From Echiichthys vipera (lineage: Eukaryota > Chordata > Actinopteri > Perciformes > Trachinidae), in NCBI GenBank assembly GCA_963691815.1, contig OY829656.1, positions 4,900,048-4,964,047 on the forward strand: 64,000 nucleotides of DNA, given 5' to 3'. Below are positions 10,198 through 18,588 of the stretch, one piece after another; position 1 is the first letter of the stretch; every line of letters begins with the position of its first letter. The notes below the pieces were generated by a model, which did not search any database, had not been told where the DNA came from, and saw only the letters and a list, made by a program, of their open reading frames with translations. The position numbers and the translations under genes were made by a program.

Positions 10198-12228
10198 TTA
10201 ATATGGGGGTTTCTGAGAAGATTACACAACTGCTCGCTATCCAATTGGTGAAAAACACAAATATTGCTCCAAATGTCAAAAGTTTTGTTCCCAAATGACG
10301 TCTCAGATTTTTCTCTGCTGTCCCTCAAAGTCTGTTTGCAAAGTATTCAAGCCCCTAATGGCCTTAGAATCGCCCCTGTTGGCTGATCTGTGTGTGCGTG
10401 TGCGTGTGTGTGTGTGTAGTTCCCTGGGGGTCGTACTTTGAACACGCTTTGGCCTGGGAGAAGAGGATGGACGACCCCACCATCATGATTGTCACCTATG
10501 AAGAGCTGAAAAAGGTACAGAGGCCACACACTGATTTTTACATATGCTCAAAAGTCCAAGCCACGTGAGTCCGTCCTGATCTCTGAGCTACATTGTATTT
10601 TAGTCTCAGATCAGTTTGGTAACGTGTGACAGAGAAAAGAAGATGGACCAGCGATCGAACCAATCAGCGTTGGTTTCTTTGGTGGATTGAAGTGAAACAG
10701 AAGAGACTGTTGAGTGTAAACAACATGGAGGCTTCCACGGATGAGATGAGCAGCTATGGAGCAAGCCACTCAGTAACTCTTTGTTCTCTGGATCCTTCTG
10801 TTGAATTAAACCGGGCTCCTGACTTTGGGCCTTTGATCTGCTAGTGACGTTCGAATTTTGTAAGAGGGCACTTTAGCACACGTTTTGGATCTTAAAGGGC
10901 ACTTTAGGACACGTTTTGGCTCCTATGGGAAACTTTAGGACGCGTTTTGGCTCCTAGAGTTGCTCCTGAGCGGCTAAATAAAACTACAAATGTCGTCACA
11001 CCGTACAAGAGACATCAGTTGGAACCTGGGGGGTAAGTGTAGTTTGTTACATTAGCTTCTTACTTCTGGCGACTTCCATAAAACCTTAAAAGTGGAGTTC
11101 ATTTGTGAAGTTTATCTTGCTGACCTAAACAGTAAGTATCATAAACCGTTTTATACGATAATCCAAAACTCTGTGGAAAAATCCTGTTCACTTTTTGTGG
11201 AGGGAACAGGGACGGTGCTAACTTCTAGCCTGGTGAGTCCATCTTGATCTCTGAGCTCCAACGTATTTTAGTCTCAGATCAGTCTGGTAACGTGTGACAG
11301 AGAAAAGAAGTTTGCCCAGCGACTGAACCAATCAGTGTTGGTTTAGAGGTGGATTTAAGTGATGAGACACTTTCAAATCCGACCGGATCTAAAGACTCAT
11401 TTTCAGACAGCGCTAGCCCTAATTCTGTTAGCCGCTCACGAACTCTTTGTTCTCTGGATCCTTCTGTTGAATATGGACCGGGCTCCTGAAATTGGGCCTT
11501 TGATCCGTAAATTCACGTTAAACACAAAGGGAAAATCTCCTTTACCCACATGTTGTTTCCTTTCTGAGCTTTGCCTTCACGCTGTTAGCACGTCACACGC
11601 TTCACTCATCTGATTGGTTGATTTAGCCCGTATGTTGGTGATAGACAGATGGTTTATCCAATCAGAAACCAGGATTTTCACCCCTTCCCCAAAGATCTCC
11701 AAACCAGAGTTCAGATGGATCTGCTGAGACCATGAGAATCAATCCATCTGGAGGAGTCCGGTTAGAAAAGTCCCTTAAGAAACCTCCTCATCTGTGTGTG
11801 TCTGTAACGGCTCTGGTTCTGTTTCCTGTCCTGCAGGACCTGAGCCAGGGCGTCCGTCAGATCACCACCTTCTTGGGCTTCAGCCTGACGGAGGCTCAGG
11901 TGCAGCAGATCACGGAGGGGAGCACCTTCAGCGCCATGAAGAAGAGCTCCGCCAACTCCCACGGTGCTATGGGAAACGTCATCTTCAGAAAAGGTGCTTT
12001 GAAAAAACAGAACATCCTTGGGGAGTGTTGATTTTACTGAATTTAGACCTGAAAACACCTCAGGGGCTTTAACTGCGTCTTATTTTGAACCCCTGTGCAG
12101 GCGAGGTCGGGGACTGGAGGAACCACTTCACGCCGCAGCAGAGCGAAGAGATGGACGAAGCGTTCAACAAACACCTGGCAGGAACCAAACTGGGGGCCAA
12201 ACTCAACTACCAACTGCACTGTTTGTAG
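4268..12228 (+). CDS. sult6b1: Cytosolic sulfotransferase, SULT6B1-like (5' incomplete, possibly damaged)
   Basis: Cytosolic sulfotransferases move the sulfonate of PAPS onto hydroxyl or amine groups of small acceptors. Six exons are visible: 4268-4380, 7526-7615, 7829-7955, 10420-10514, 11837-11993 and 12101-12228. Phases agree throughout and give about 236 codons ending in TAG. Recognisable parts are the 3'-phosphate-binding RNPKDTLVSFYHF segment (exon 3), the YEELKK segment (exon 4) and the C-terminal FRKGEVGDWRNHF PAPS-binding motif followed by LAGTKLGAKLNY (exons 5-6), closest in my memory to vertebrate SULT6B1. The family is usually ~290-300 aa, so ~55-60 N-terminal residues, including most of the YPKxG PAPS loop, are missing upstream. 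The exon 2 donor reads TTAAGT instead of GTAAGT. It may be a functional gene with a local variant or assembly error, or a young pseudogene. The substrate cannot be told from sequence. Confidence 0.85.
4390..4443. repeat. (TG)n microsatellite just after splice donor
   Basis: The TG run starts about 10 bases after the donor GTATTCGCCG, so the 113-bp exon is bracketed by two long TG tracts. Confidence 0.95.
5888..5931. repeat. Impure (TG)n microsatellite
   Basis: TG repeats are interrupted by CG steps (GTGCGCGTGCGTG), suggesting a purine-pyrimidine alternating tract with Z-DNA potential. Confidence 0.9.
6499..7265. mobile_element. MITE with AAGGYGYGTTTCCA terminal inverted repeats
   Basis: The left end AAGGCGTGTTTCCATGAGGG matches the reverse complement of the right end, AAGGTGCGTTTCCACTATGG. 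The ~767-bp body has no transposase and carries a 66-bp TG run (6841-6906) followed by a short GA run. It lies inside a sult6b1 intron. The superfamily is not determined. Confidence 0.7.
6841..6906. repeat. (TG)n microsatellite
   Basis: About 33 TG units inside the MITE, followed by AGAGAGAGAGAG near 6918-6930. Confidence 0.97.
7526..7615 (+). CDS. sult6b1: sult6b1 second visible exon, mutated donor
   Basis: The acceptor is CCCCTCAG. Thirty codons run from VLDETPSPRFMGTHLH to HAKKTK. The equivalent SULT exon boundary follows this lysine, and the next exon starts MLVTFRNPKDT in phase 0. The bases after AAA are TTAAGT, where GTAAGT would be a perfect donor: the first G (7616) is T. The next GT (7620) would add one base modulo three and break the frame. 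Confidence 0.8.
7829..7955 (+). CDS. sult6b1: sult6b1 exon with 3'-phosphate-binding segment
   Basis: Acceptor TTGTACAG, donor GGTGAG. It encodes MLVTFRNPKDTLVSFYHF, in which the Arg and the downstream Ser are the family's PAPS 3'-phosphate contacts, and ends ...FYHRFMSGD plus one base. Phase 1 matches the next exon. Confidence 0.9.
8172..8530. mobile_element. Foldback element, copy A (right arm missing)
   Basis: Matches the left arm and middle of the element at 12738-13316: TCCCATGGTCTTTTTCTGC, then CGGTGAAGGCATTCAAAGG, then the middle ACTTACCTACTGGCCCC. It stops exactly where a ~31-bp minisatellite begins, so the right arm was lost or replaced. Confidence 0.8.
8526..8770. repeat. Minisatellite, ~30-31 bp unit
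   Basis: About eight diverged units of the type GTGCTAAAGTGCCCTCCAGG + AGCTAAAAC. Related units recur at about 9446-9535 (same orientation) and 10861-10960 (inverted). Confidence 0.85.
8938..8981. repeat. (AT)n microsatellite
   Basis: About 22 AT dinucleotides in an intron of the sulfotransferase gene. Confidence 0.97.
9446..9535. repeat. Outlying units of the 31-bp minisatellite
   Basis: Three units of the type ACGCGTGTTTAAGTGCCCTC / GGAGCCATAACACGTGCT, matching the array at 8526-8770. About 650 bp of unrelated DNA lies between the two. Confidence 0.7.
9780..10145 (+). mobile_element. Retroposon 3' end (LINE-like tail)
   Basis: AT-rich sequence ending AGTACTTTGGGCTGCATTTC ... GAAAGGTGTTATACTAATAAACTTT and then an (ATT)n tail. 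This layout is typical of the 3' UTR of teleost LINEs of the L2/Rex type. Only the 3' end is present and no reverse transcriptase was seen. Confidence 0.6.
10136..10200. repeat. (TTA)n/(TAG)n microsatellite
   Basis: ATT units pass into about 16 AGT/TAG units, probably grown from the retroposon tail immediately upstream. Confidence 0.95.
10420..10514 (+). CDS. sult6b1: sult6b1 exon VPWGSYFEH...YEELKK
   Basis: The acceptor is an impure TG run ending TGTGTAG; the donor is GGTACAG. With the carried base it encodes VPWGSYFEHALAWEKRMDD and then PTIMIVTYEELKK, matching SULT6B1 in order and spacing. It ends in phase 0. Confidence 0.9.
10564..10848 (+). repeat. Direct duplication, copy 1
   Basis: About 280 bp repeated at 11227-11510. 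Shared blocks include GTATTTTAGTCTCAGATCAG, GTAACGTGTGACAGAGAAAA, AACCAATCAG and CTCTTTGTTCTCTGGATCC. Both copies lie in the same sult6b1 intron, and the middle has diverged by indels. Confidence 0.75.
10861..10960 (-). repeat. Inverted units of the 31-bp minisatellite
   Basis: Three units reading AAAGGGCACTTTAGGACACG TTTTGGCTCCTA, the reverse complement of the array at 8526-8770. They sit in the next intron, between the two copies of the ~280-bp duplication. Confidence 0.7.
11227..11510 (+). repeat. Direct duplication, copy 2
   Basis: Partner of 10564-10848 in the same orientation. It carries an extra ~70-bp segment (CCGACCGGATCTAAAGACTC region) relative to copy 1. Confidence 0.75.
11837..11993 (+). 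CDS. sult6b1: sult6b1 exon DLSQGVRQI...NVIFRK
   Basis: Acceptor TCCTGCAG, donor GGTGCTT. It encodes DLSQGVRQITTFLGFSLTEA, then FSAMKKSSANSHGAMGN and VIFRK. One base is carried over to complete the Gly of the RKG motif. Confidence 0.92.
12101..12228 (+). CDS. sult6b1: sult6b1 last exon with GDW motif and stop
   Basis: Acceptor CTGTGCAG. It completes RKGEVGDWRNHFTPQQ, the C-terminal PAPS-binding signature of cytosolic SULTs, then EEMDEAFNKHLAGTKLGAK and a short tail ending HCL-TAG. The length after the motif is normal for the family. Confidence 0.93.
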
Positions 12229-12737
12229 GAAGATCAAGAGAGGGAGGGAAAGCGTGCGGGGGAAAAAGAGCTTTTCTGCCCTGAGCTGAGTCTCACAGAC
12301 CTCCCCTCAGGCGCTGCACAGATCCCTCTTCACCTGATTGGTCGAGGAGGTTTTTTACGGAGGCAGCTGAGGGCCAAACGTTCCTTTGACACATGACTCA
12401 AAGAAAGAAGGGAACCAGGGCATTATGGGTTATTGTCTAGTCTTGCATCATAGATATAAATGATACATGTTGATTTTGCATTGGCAACTGGAGGGATACA
12501 TCGACGCAGCCGCCATCTTGGGACACGGGGGTCGCTTCTCCTCATGCATGTTTAGCTATAAAAAAATTATAATTTCTCGCTACATTCTCAACCAATTTTC
12601 AAGCAGTTTGGTTTGTTGCAAATGTCAGACGTGTATTAATGACGCTGTATACTTGGTTATATAAAGAAAGCAGGTTTTCGTACTAAAATTTATTTTCCTG
12701 TTCAGAATCGATTGTAACAGTAAGTCATGATCTAATT
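12229..12737 (+). other. Probable sult6b1 3'UTR and downstream DNA
   Basis: No further coding sequence. I found no clear AATAAA close to the stop; one occurs at 13786-13791, beyond the foldback element. The transcript end is therefore unknown. Confidence 0.35.
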
Positions 12738-13316
12738 TAAAGTGTTATTCCAGCGCAAAATCATCCCATGGTCTTTTTCTGCACTTACATACATCCAATA
12801 AACCATTTAGACATTTTTTTCTGTGTAACAACGATTAACGGAGAAATCCCAGAGAGTCGCTAACAGCCGGACTAACAGTGATTAGCTCGGGGCAGCACGG
12901 TGAAGGCATTCAAAGGTCTTTTTTAACCACTAATGCTGCTGAAAATAACAGCAAACCTCTGCAGCAACATGAGAAGAGTCCCTACACACAAACCAAAGCA
13001 GCAACAGCGTAGTTAGTGAAGCCAGAGTTTATCAAAAGAGTGTTTTAAAGACTTACCTACTGGCCCCTGTACCAGCTCCTCTCATAGTAAAGTCCATTAC
13101 AGTGGATTACCAAAGTCAATCCCAAAGGAAGGAGCCCATTGGTGCTTTGTTTTGTGTGTAGGGACTCTTCTCATGCTTCTGCAGAGGTTTGCTGTTATTT
13201 TCAGCAGCATTAGTGGTTAAAAAAGACCTTTGAATGCCTTCACCGTAAACTGTCTCTGTCGCTTATTTGATCATGACCATGGGATGATTTTGATGTTGCG
13301 CCAGTATTACACTTTA
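12738..13316. mobile_element. Foldback element, copy B (complete)
   Basis: Two long inverted arms of ~250 bp surround a ~130-bp centre (ACTTACCTACTGGCCCCTGT ... CAAAGGAAGGAGCCC). The left arm begins AAAGTGTTATTCCAGCGCAA, and the right arm ends in its inverse (TTGCGCCAGTATTACACTTT). Inner arm landmarks are AACCACTAATGCTGCTGAAA and its reverse complement. It is the best copy of a four-copy family (8172, 12738, 46836, 59535) and has no coding capacity. Confidence 0.85.
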
Positions 13317-14575
13317 AACGGGTGAGATATATAAACCCCCTCCAGTAGAGTCATCATGAACGGGGAAATTAGCTAAAGAGACATTGTGTTGAATAACTTG
13401 AATAACAAACAGTGACAAACATCATTTTCAGCATCGTACTGACATTTAACTAATTACTCAATACCAGACACAAGCTACCATTAGCTTCATTTAGCATCAG
13501 GACAGTCACTTCCCTTTATGTTAGCTTTAAAGAAGGATTAGGACCTCATTCATACAAACACATATTCTTAACAGGGAAATATTGGTGTTTAACACCTGAT
13601 GACAGTTGACTTCTCTTTTTACTGGCAGCTACCTGAACCCACGTTAAAGGAAACTCACATTGTGGTTGTAAAAGTGTCTTTGAAATGAAACTGTGATGAG
13701 ATTACGGGCCTTTATAACTATGAACAATCACTGTTTGTGCTGTGATGTTTATTACAGTGCATCACTGTTAATGATCATGATGAAAAATAAAACGCTTTTC
13801 CAAATCACTCGTTTGATCTCAGACTCTTTGACTCCATCTTTGACGTCCTATCAGTCACATCCCAGACCCATTACATATAATTTAAAATATATTTTAAGGC
13901 CCTTTTTAGTTTTTTTGAGGACGTTATTCCATTTCTCTCTTGAAAACATGAAAGTCTGGTTTACATTTGTGAATTAGAAAGTACGTGTTTTCCTATATTA
14001 TGTCCTGAGACTTGACTGTAAATTAGAAACATTACGATGATACAAATAAACAAATACTTGAATTGAGATAATGTAGGTTATATTAAAGCAAATGACAAGA
14101 AAAACACACAGCTTTCATTTTGATTGCTATTCTATTCTTACATATTTGGTTAAAGTATTTGTTATACGTAAGTATTTAAAACAGTCACGCTTTGTAATAT
14201 TTTAATATATATTATTTTATATATAGTTTTGTCTATTTTCTATTTATACTGCAGTACTTTGCTGTATTTTGTGTGCACAAACACAAAAGATGCCAGTGCT
14301 CAACAAGAAAAACAAAGGATGAATGTGGATAATGAGCAGAACGGCGCCCTCTAGTGTCTCAAGATCGTAGTCGTCGCAACATCAAAAAACAAAGCTGTTG
14401 GGTTGCCAGGTTTGTTTTACTAATTTGGATTAATCAATTTATTTTACAACAGTATTTAACGGTAACCAGTCTTCAACTGGAAGTCTTTCTTTGAGTGGTG
14501 CGTAATCGATTAGCTAGCTAGCTAGCTCTCAACTGGTTCCTTGTTTCTGTAAGCCTGTGAATGTTCTCATTCGTT
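13317..14575. other. Intergenic, no gene recognised
   Basis: AT-rich DNA. A possible poly(A) signal AATAAA lies at 13786-13791. A short dispersed repeat at 14318-14370 contains GCGCCCTCTAGTGTC, which resembles a CTCF core on the minus strand. Confidence 0.35.
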
Positions 14576-14576
14576 C

Positions 14577-14760
14577 AAGTCATCATTATCCTCAAAGCAA
14601 TTTCAGTCAAAAACAACTGGACTGGTTGTTTGTCTAGGAAGACGTTTCACCTCTCATCCAAGAGGCTTCATCAGTTCATGTACGCATCTGACCAGCCTGG
14701 ACCAGGACCAGGACCAGGCTGGGACTGGACCAGGACCAGGACCAGGACAGTGTTTCAGTA
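14577..14760 (-). mobile_element. Retroelement-like repeat with hammerhead-like core (minus copy)
   Basis: Reverse complement of the repeat at 54598-54782. Shared parts are a (GGTCCT)n-type block, CATGAACTGATGAAGCCTCT, GATGAGAGGTGAAACGTC and ACTGAATTTGCTTTGAGG (one base differs here). The TGAAGCCTCTTGGATGAGAG motif is a very common teleost repeat motif. The element family is not named here. Confidence 0.65.
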
Positions 14761-14801
14761 GCAACAACAGACAACCGTGACAACGCTATTGGCTGCTCCC
14801 A

Positions 14802-14803
<2 letters not shown>

Positions 14804-14852
<49 letters not shown>
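14804..14852. repeat. (AT)n microsatellite
   Basis: An AT run directly abutting the left end of the hAT element that begins at 14853. Confidence 0.97.
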
Positions 14853-14855
<3 letters not shown>

Positions 14856-15632
14856 TGGTGGGCCGTGCATTTCAGACCTGCGCCTGCAGCGATGCCCTAC
14901 CAGACTTCATCCACCTCTTAAAACCATAATTATGATGCCATGGCTCTACACATTATGCATTTAGACATTATGCATCACCTTAACATATAGTCAAGTACAA
15001 CAGAGTTATATTACTCTACTGAGTTTGATTCACTCCACCAACAGGATGGGCTTTAACACGTTTGTTCACCAAACAGCGCAGAGCCACTGTCAAATCAAGT
15101 CAATCAACCAACCAATCACGTCGCAGTCACAGAAAAATTCGTTAATATATTTTTTTAACAATAATATTAACTTAGCAAAATAAAGAAAGCTGCAAAAGTC
15201 CCCAACTCAAATACAAAAATAACTTAACTATAAGCTGTACTGTCACGTTCATTTGCTCCGTGTATACCACCACGGGCTCGCGCGCCATTATATATCACAC
15301 AAAGGCATCATTTCAGACAACAATAAAAGGCTTTTAAGGTATAATACAAAGTTGTATGAAGTCCACCAACACTACAGCGATGAGCTTTAACAAGTGTGTT
15401 CACCAAACAGCGCGTCTACACACACAAACCCGCAGTGTCATGGAAACACCTTTGACGCACACAGACACTATTCATTAAAAAATAAACAATTTACAGAATA
15501 TTTGCCAATTTAGGTTGTTCATACATATTAAACATTACTAAATAAAATAGGGTAAAGGCATACACATCTAATAAAACATAAAGTGCTTTGTACTCACTCA
15601 GGTCAAGTGTGTTTGAATAATGCTGAGTCAAG

Positions 15633-15761
15633 CTAGCTAGCTAGCGTCGGCGTCGGACGGCCTCTCTTTACGGTGTCTTGCTTAACTTGAAAAGTTTTTC
15701 CAGAGAATGGCGTTGTAATTAAATCTGCCATCACATCGTTTTCTTCGCCTCCTTCAGCCAT
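15633..15761 (-). pseudogene. N-terminal remnant of a hAT transposase
   Basis: Forty-two codons with the KRGRPTPTL motif that precedes the TTF-type zinc finger in vertebrate hAT transposases and their domesticated relatives. It ends at a stop after GCT AGC inside an AGCTAGCTAG run. The rest of the transposase is missing from the 1.4-kb element, so this cannot be an active enzyme. Confidence 0.55.
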
Positions 15762-16061
15762 TGTGGGTTAAATAAAGTAAAACAAATTGTCGCGCTACAC
15801 AAATTAGAAATGTCCTTATTTCCCGTTTATCACACTGTCCGCTCCGGTCTGCCCTGCATAGCCCCGCCTCTCTCTAGCGCGTATCCAATCAAAAGACGTG
15901 CACGCGATGACGCTTTAGGCGCCAGTGAAGCAAACTTGACGCTGATTGGTTAATGCCACAGGTCCCTTATCATTGACTTTAAGCTACCAAGGCGTAAGGG
16001 CAGATCTGGGACCCCGGCAACACATATTAGCTGAATGATGATTGGATAAATCATCATCACC

Positions 16062-16081
16062 CCCCCCCCCCCCCCCCCCCA
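16062..16081. repeat. (C)n homopolymer
   Basis: About 20 C residues inside the hAT element. Run lengths of this kind are often unreliable in assemblies. Confidence 0.9.
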
Positions 16082-16237
16082 GATCTCGAAGCAGAGCAAC
16101 CAACTTAGGAAAGCTATGAAATGAAGAGTATAGACTATGGGGAACAATTTAATACATGTTTGTGGAAATAATATATATTAAAAAAATATATTCCTGATTA
16201 TGTTAAGGCCAGCAGAGAAGGTGAGGGTCCACCACTG

Positions 16238-16720
16238 CTAAAATGATATTGACACACTTGACGGGTAGAGACCGGAAGTAGAAACCCACCAGTGTTTTAT
16301 TGTGAAAGGGTGAACCGCCTAACGTCGTGGTCAGTTGCTAACTTAACGGTCGTGTGTCTCGTGAATGAATGACATCATGGGCTGCTGCCTGTCTCCATCT
16401 GCGACATGATGCCACCTTCAGACTCTAACGGTCAGACGTTTGTTTTAAAGCTCCCGTTAAAGCCGTTACAGCGGCACGTTAACGGCTCTAACGGCTTTTC
16501 CGTTGGAAAGTGATTCAGCGTTCTGTTTCTGTTAGCGAGCTAACGTTAGCCTCAGAGCAGCAGCAGGTAGAGCTAACCATGCTAATGATGCTGAAGATGC
16601 TAAAGATGGTGAAGGCAAAGAGGTTAAAATACTATAATATTACAAATAACAGAATAATTAAAGAGTATTATAACATATTGGGTAAAGCTCAGGTAGCACT
16701 ATGGAGGACTAAGCTTCATT
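16238..16720. other. Intergenic, possible 5' region of ZNF365
   Basis: CpG-containing, non-repetitive stretch with GTTAACGG/CCGTTA-type inverted words near 16430-16510. It could hold a non-coding first exon or promoter of ZNF365, since the coding start lies in an internal exon, but no donor could be assigned with confidence. Confidence 0.25.
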
Positions 16721-17550
16721 TAAGTCTAAATTAATAAATAATAAATGCATTAATAAAATGTGTAAATAAATGAAATAATGAATAAATTAATGCTGAAGCT
16801 AATAAATAAATGCACTAATTAATGTATACATAAATGACTGAATAAGTAAATGCATAAATAAATAAAATAATGAATAAATGAATGCTGAAGTTAATAAATG
16901 TTGCAGCTAATTAATAAATGTATAGATAAATGACTGAATAAGTCAATGAATAAATAAATGTATAAATAAATAAAATAATAAATGAATGAATGCTGAAGTT
17001 AATAAATAAATGCTTTAATTAATGTATAAATAAATGACTGAATAAGTAAATGCATAAATAAGTGTATAAATAAATAGAATTATAAATAAATGCTGAAATA
17101 AATAAATGAATACATTCATTAGTTAATGTATAAATAAGTAAATACAAAAATAAAGTAATAAAGTCATTACATTCATTTCAACATTTTTGTTCACCTGTAT
17201 TTATGTTTTGCTGTATTTCTGTGAATAAATAAATACATACATAAAGAAAGGAATAAATAAATAAATGCATAAATACAGAAATAAATGCTAAAATGAATTA
17301 AATAAATATATATGTATACATAAATAAATACATGCATTAAATACATTAATAAATAAATAAATGCCATAAAAAATGTATAATAAATAAATGCTTTACATGT
17401 ATTACTACTTTTTTGTTCACTTATATTTATTTTTTCTGTATTTCTGTGCCCATATGTTAATGAGGTAGGAGGTCCCATTTATGCATGCATTTAATTGTTT
17501 ATTTATTCATTTATTTATACATTTATGTATGTATTTATTTATTGAGACTT
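16721..17550. mobile_element. AATA/TTTA element with inverted ends, copy 1
   Basis: Begins TAAGTCTAAATTAATAAATA, then ~700 bp of (AATA/AATG)n-like sequence. A conserved core GTTAATGAGGTAGGAGGTCC follows at 17456-17475, then TTTATTTATTCATTT and the end TTTATTTATTGAGACTT. The two ends are inverted repeats of each other. Relatives lie at 17590-17860 and 42291-42981. Confidence 0.7.
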
Positions 17551-17589
17551 GTGTTCCTGCTCAGGTAACCCTATGGATGACTTATCATG

Positions 17590-17860
17590 ACTTAAGTAAT
17601 AAATAAATACATAAATGTAACAATAAATGTATTAATAAATGTATATATAAACGACTGAATAAGTAAATGCAAAAATAAATGTAGAAATTAAAAAAATACA
17701 TAAATGCTTTACATGTACTTCTACATGTTTGTTGTTGTTGTTATTTATTCTTTTCTGTATTTCTGTATTTTCTATATTAATGAGGTAGGATGTCCCATTT
17801 ATTCATGCATTTGTTTATGTATTAATTTATTTATTCATTTATTTATTTATAGGAAGAATC
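17590..17860. mobile_element. AATA/TTTA element, copy 2 (short)
   Basis: Starts GACTTAAGTAATAAATAAAT and shares the core TTAATGAGGTAGGATGTCCC at 17778-17797. It ends in TTTATTTATTTATAGG without a clear GAGACTT end. It finishes about 65 bp before the splice acceptor of the ZNF365 coding exon. Confidence 0.6.
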
Positions 17861-17936
17861 AATCCTCAGCATCTGTTTTTATGTATTGATTGATTGATTG
17901 AGTAATTGTCTCGTCCGTGTTTTCAGGTGTAGAGTG

Positions 17937-18588
17937 ATGCAGCAGAAGTTGTGTTCCAGAGGTTCTGGTTCTTTCCTCTTGGAGAGGAACGGCCAAGCCT
18001 GCGGCGCCGTCACATCCTGTGACCTCCCCTTCCGCTGCCCCCGCTGTGGCGAACAGGAGCGCTTCCGTAGCCTTGCCTCGCTGCGTGCCCACCTGGAGTA
18101 CCGCCACTCGTACCGCTCACCAGACGTGACCCCCTCCGGCTTCAGCATCACCGGCAAGCTCCCCGACCCGTTGACGGCGGCCATCCCCTGGCACGACATG
18201 AGCCTCCCGACCCGCAGGGGGCAGCAAGGCGCGGCGCGGCCTCCTCACGTCCGCTCCCTCAGCGACAGCAGAGACAGCGGGTTCCTCCACTCCTACGGCT
18301 CTGTGAGGAGACGCACCCAGAGCGTCGGGGTGGGGACGCAGGCCGAGGAGACAGAGGAAGATGACGAGGAAGATGACGAGGAGGAATTTGGGACAGAAGA
18401 TGAAAGTGGGGATGAGGAGGAGGAGGATGAGGGTGAAGAGAGAGGTGGAGGTAGAAGTGAAGAGGACACTAAAATGTCCATCAGAAAGTCAGCGTGTCAC
18501 CATCACCTCAACCACCATCACCTCCCGTTCGCTCCTCCAGCTCCTCTTGGCGCCCCACCAGACCCGGACTTTGACCTGGACCTGGTCG
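17937..18588 (+). CDS. znf365: znf365 coding exon 1 (zinc finger, acidic region)
   Basis: The exon itself starts at 17927 after TTTTCAG; the ATG is ten bases in. It holds the C2H2 finger (residues ~34-57), a Ser/Arg-rich stretch (RSLSDSRDSGFLHSYGSVRR) and the Glu/Asp-rich run. It ends LDLV plus one base at donor GTGCGT. Confidence 0.92.

Larger units (their letters stand above)
14853..16237 (-). mobile_element. Deleted hAT transposon
   Basis: The left end is CAGTGGTGGGCCGTGCATTT. The right end GGGTCCACCACTG is its inverse (CAGTGGTGGACC), as in hAT elements. On the minus strand an ATG at 15761 opens a 42-codon frame starting MAEGGEENDVMADLITTPFS and reaching KRGRPTPTLAS before TAG at 15633. 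This resembles the N-terminus of TTF-domain hAT transposases (the GRPTP motif), but the catalytic part is absent. A (C)20 run lies at 16062-16081. Confidence 0.7.

Noticed and set aside
16510..16734. 74-aa frame upstream of ZNF365
   Set aside because: Runs into AATA repeats, with no homology; it cannot be joined to the ZNF365 start.
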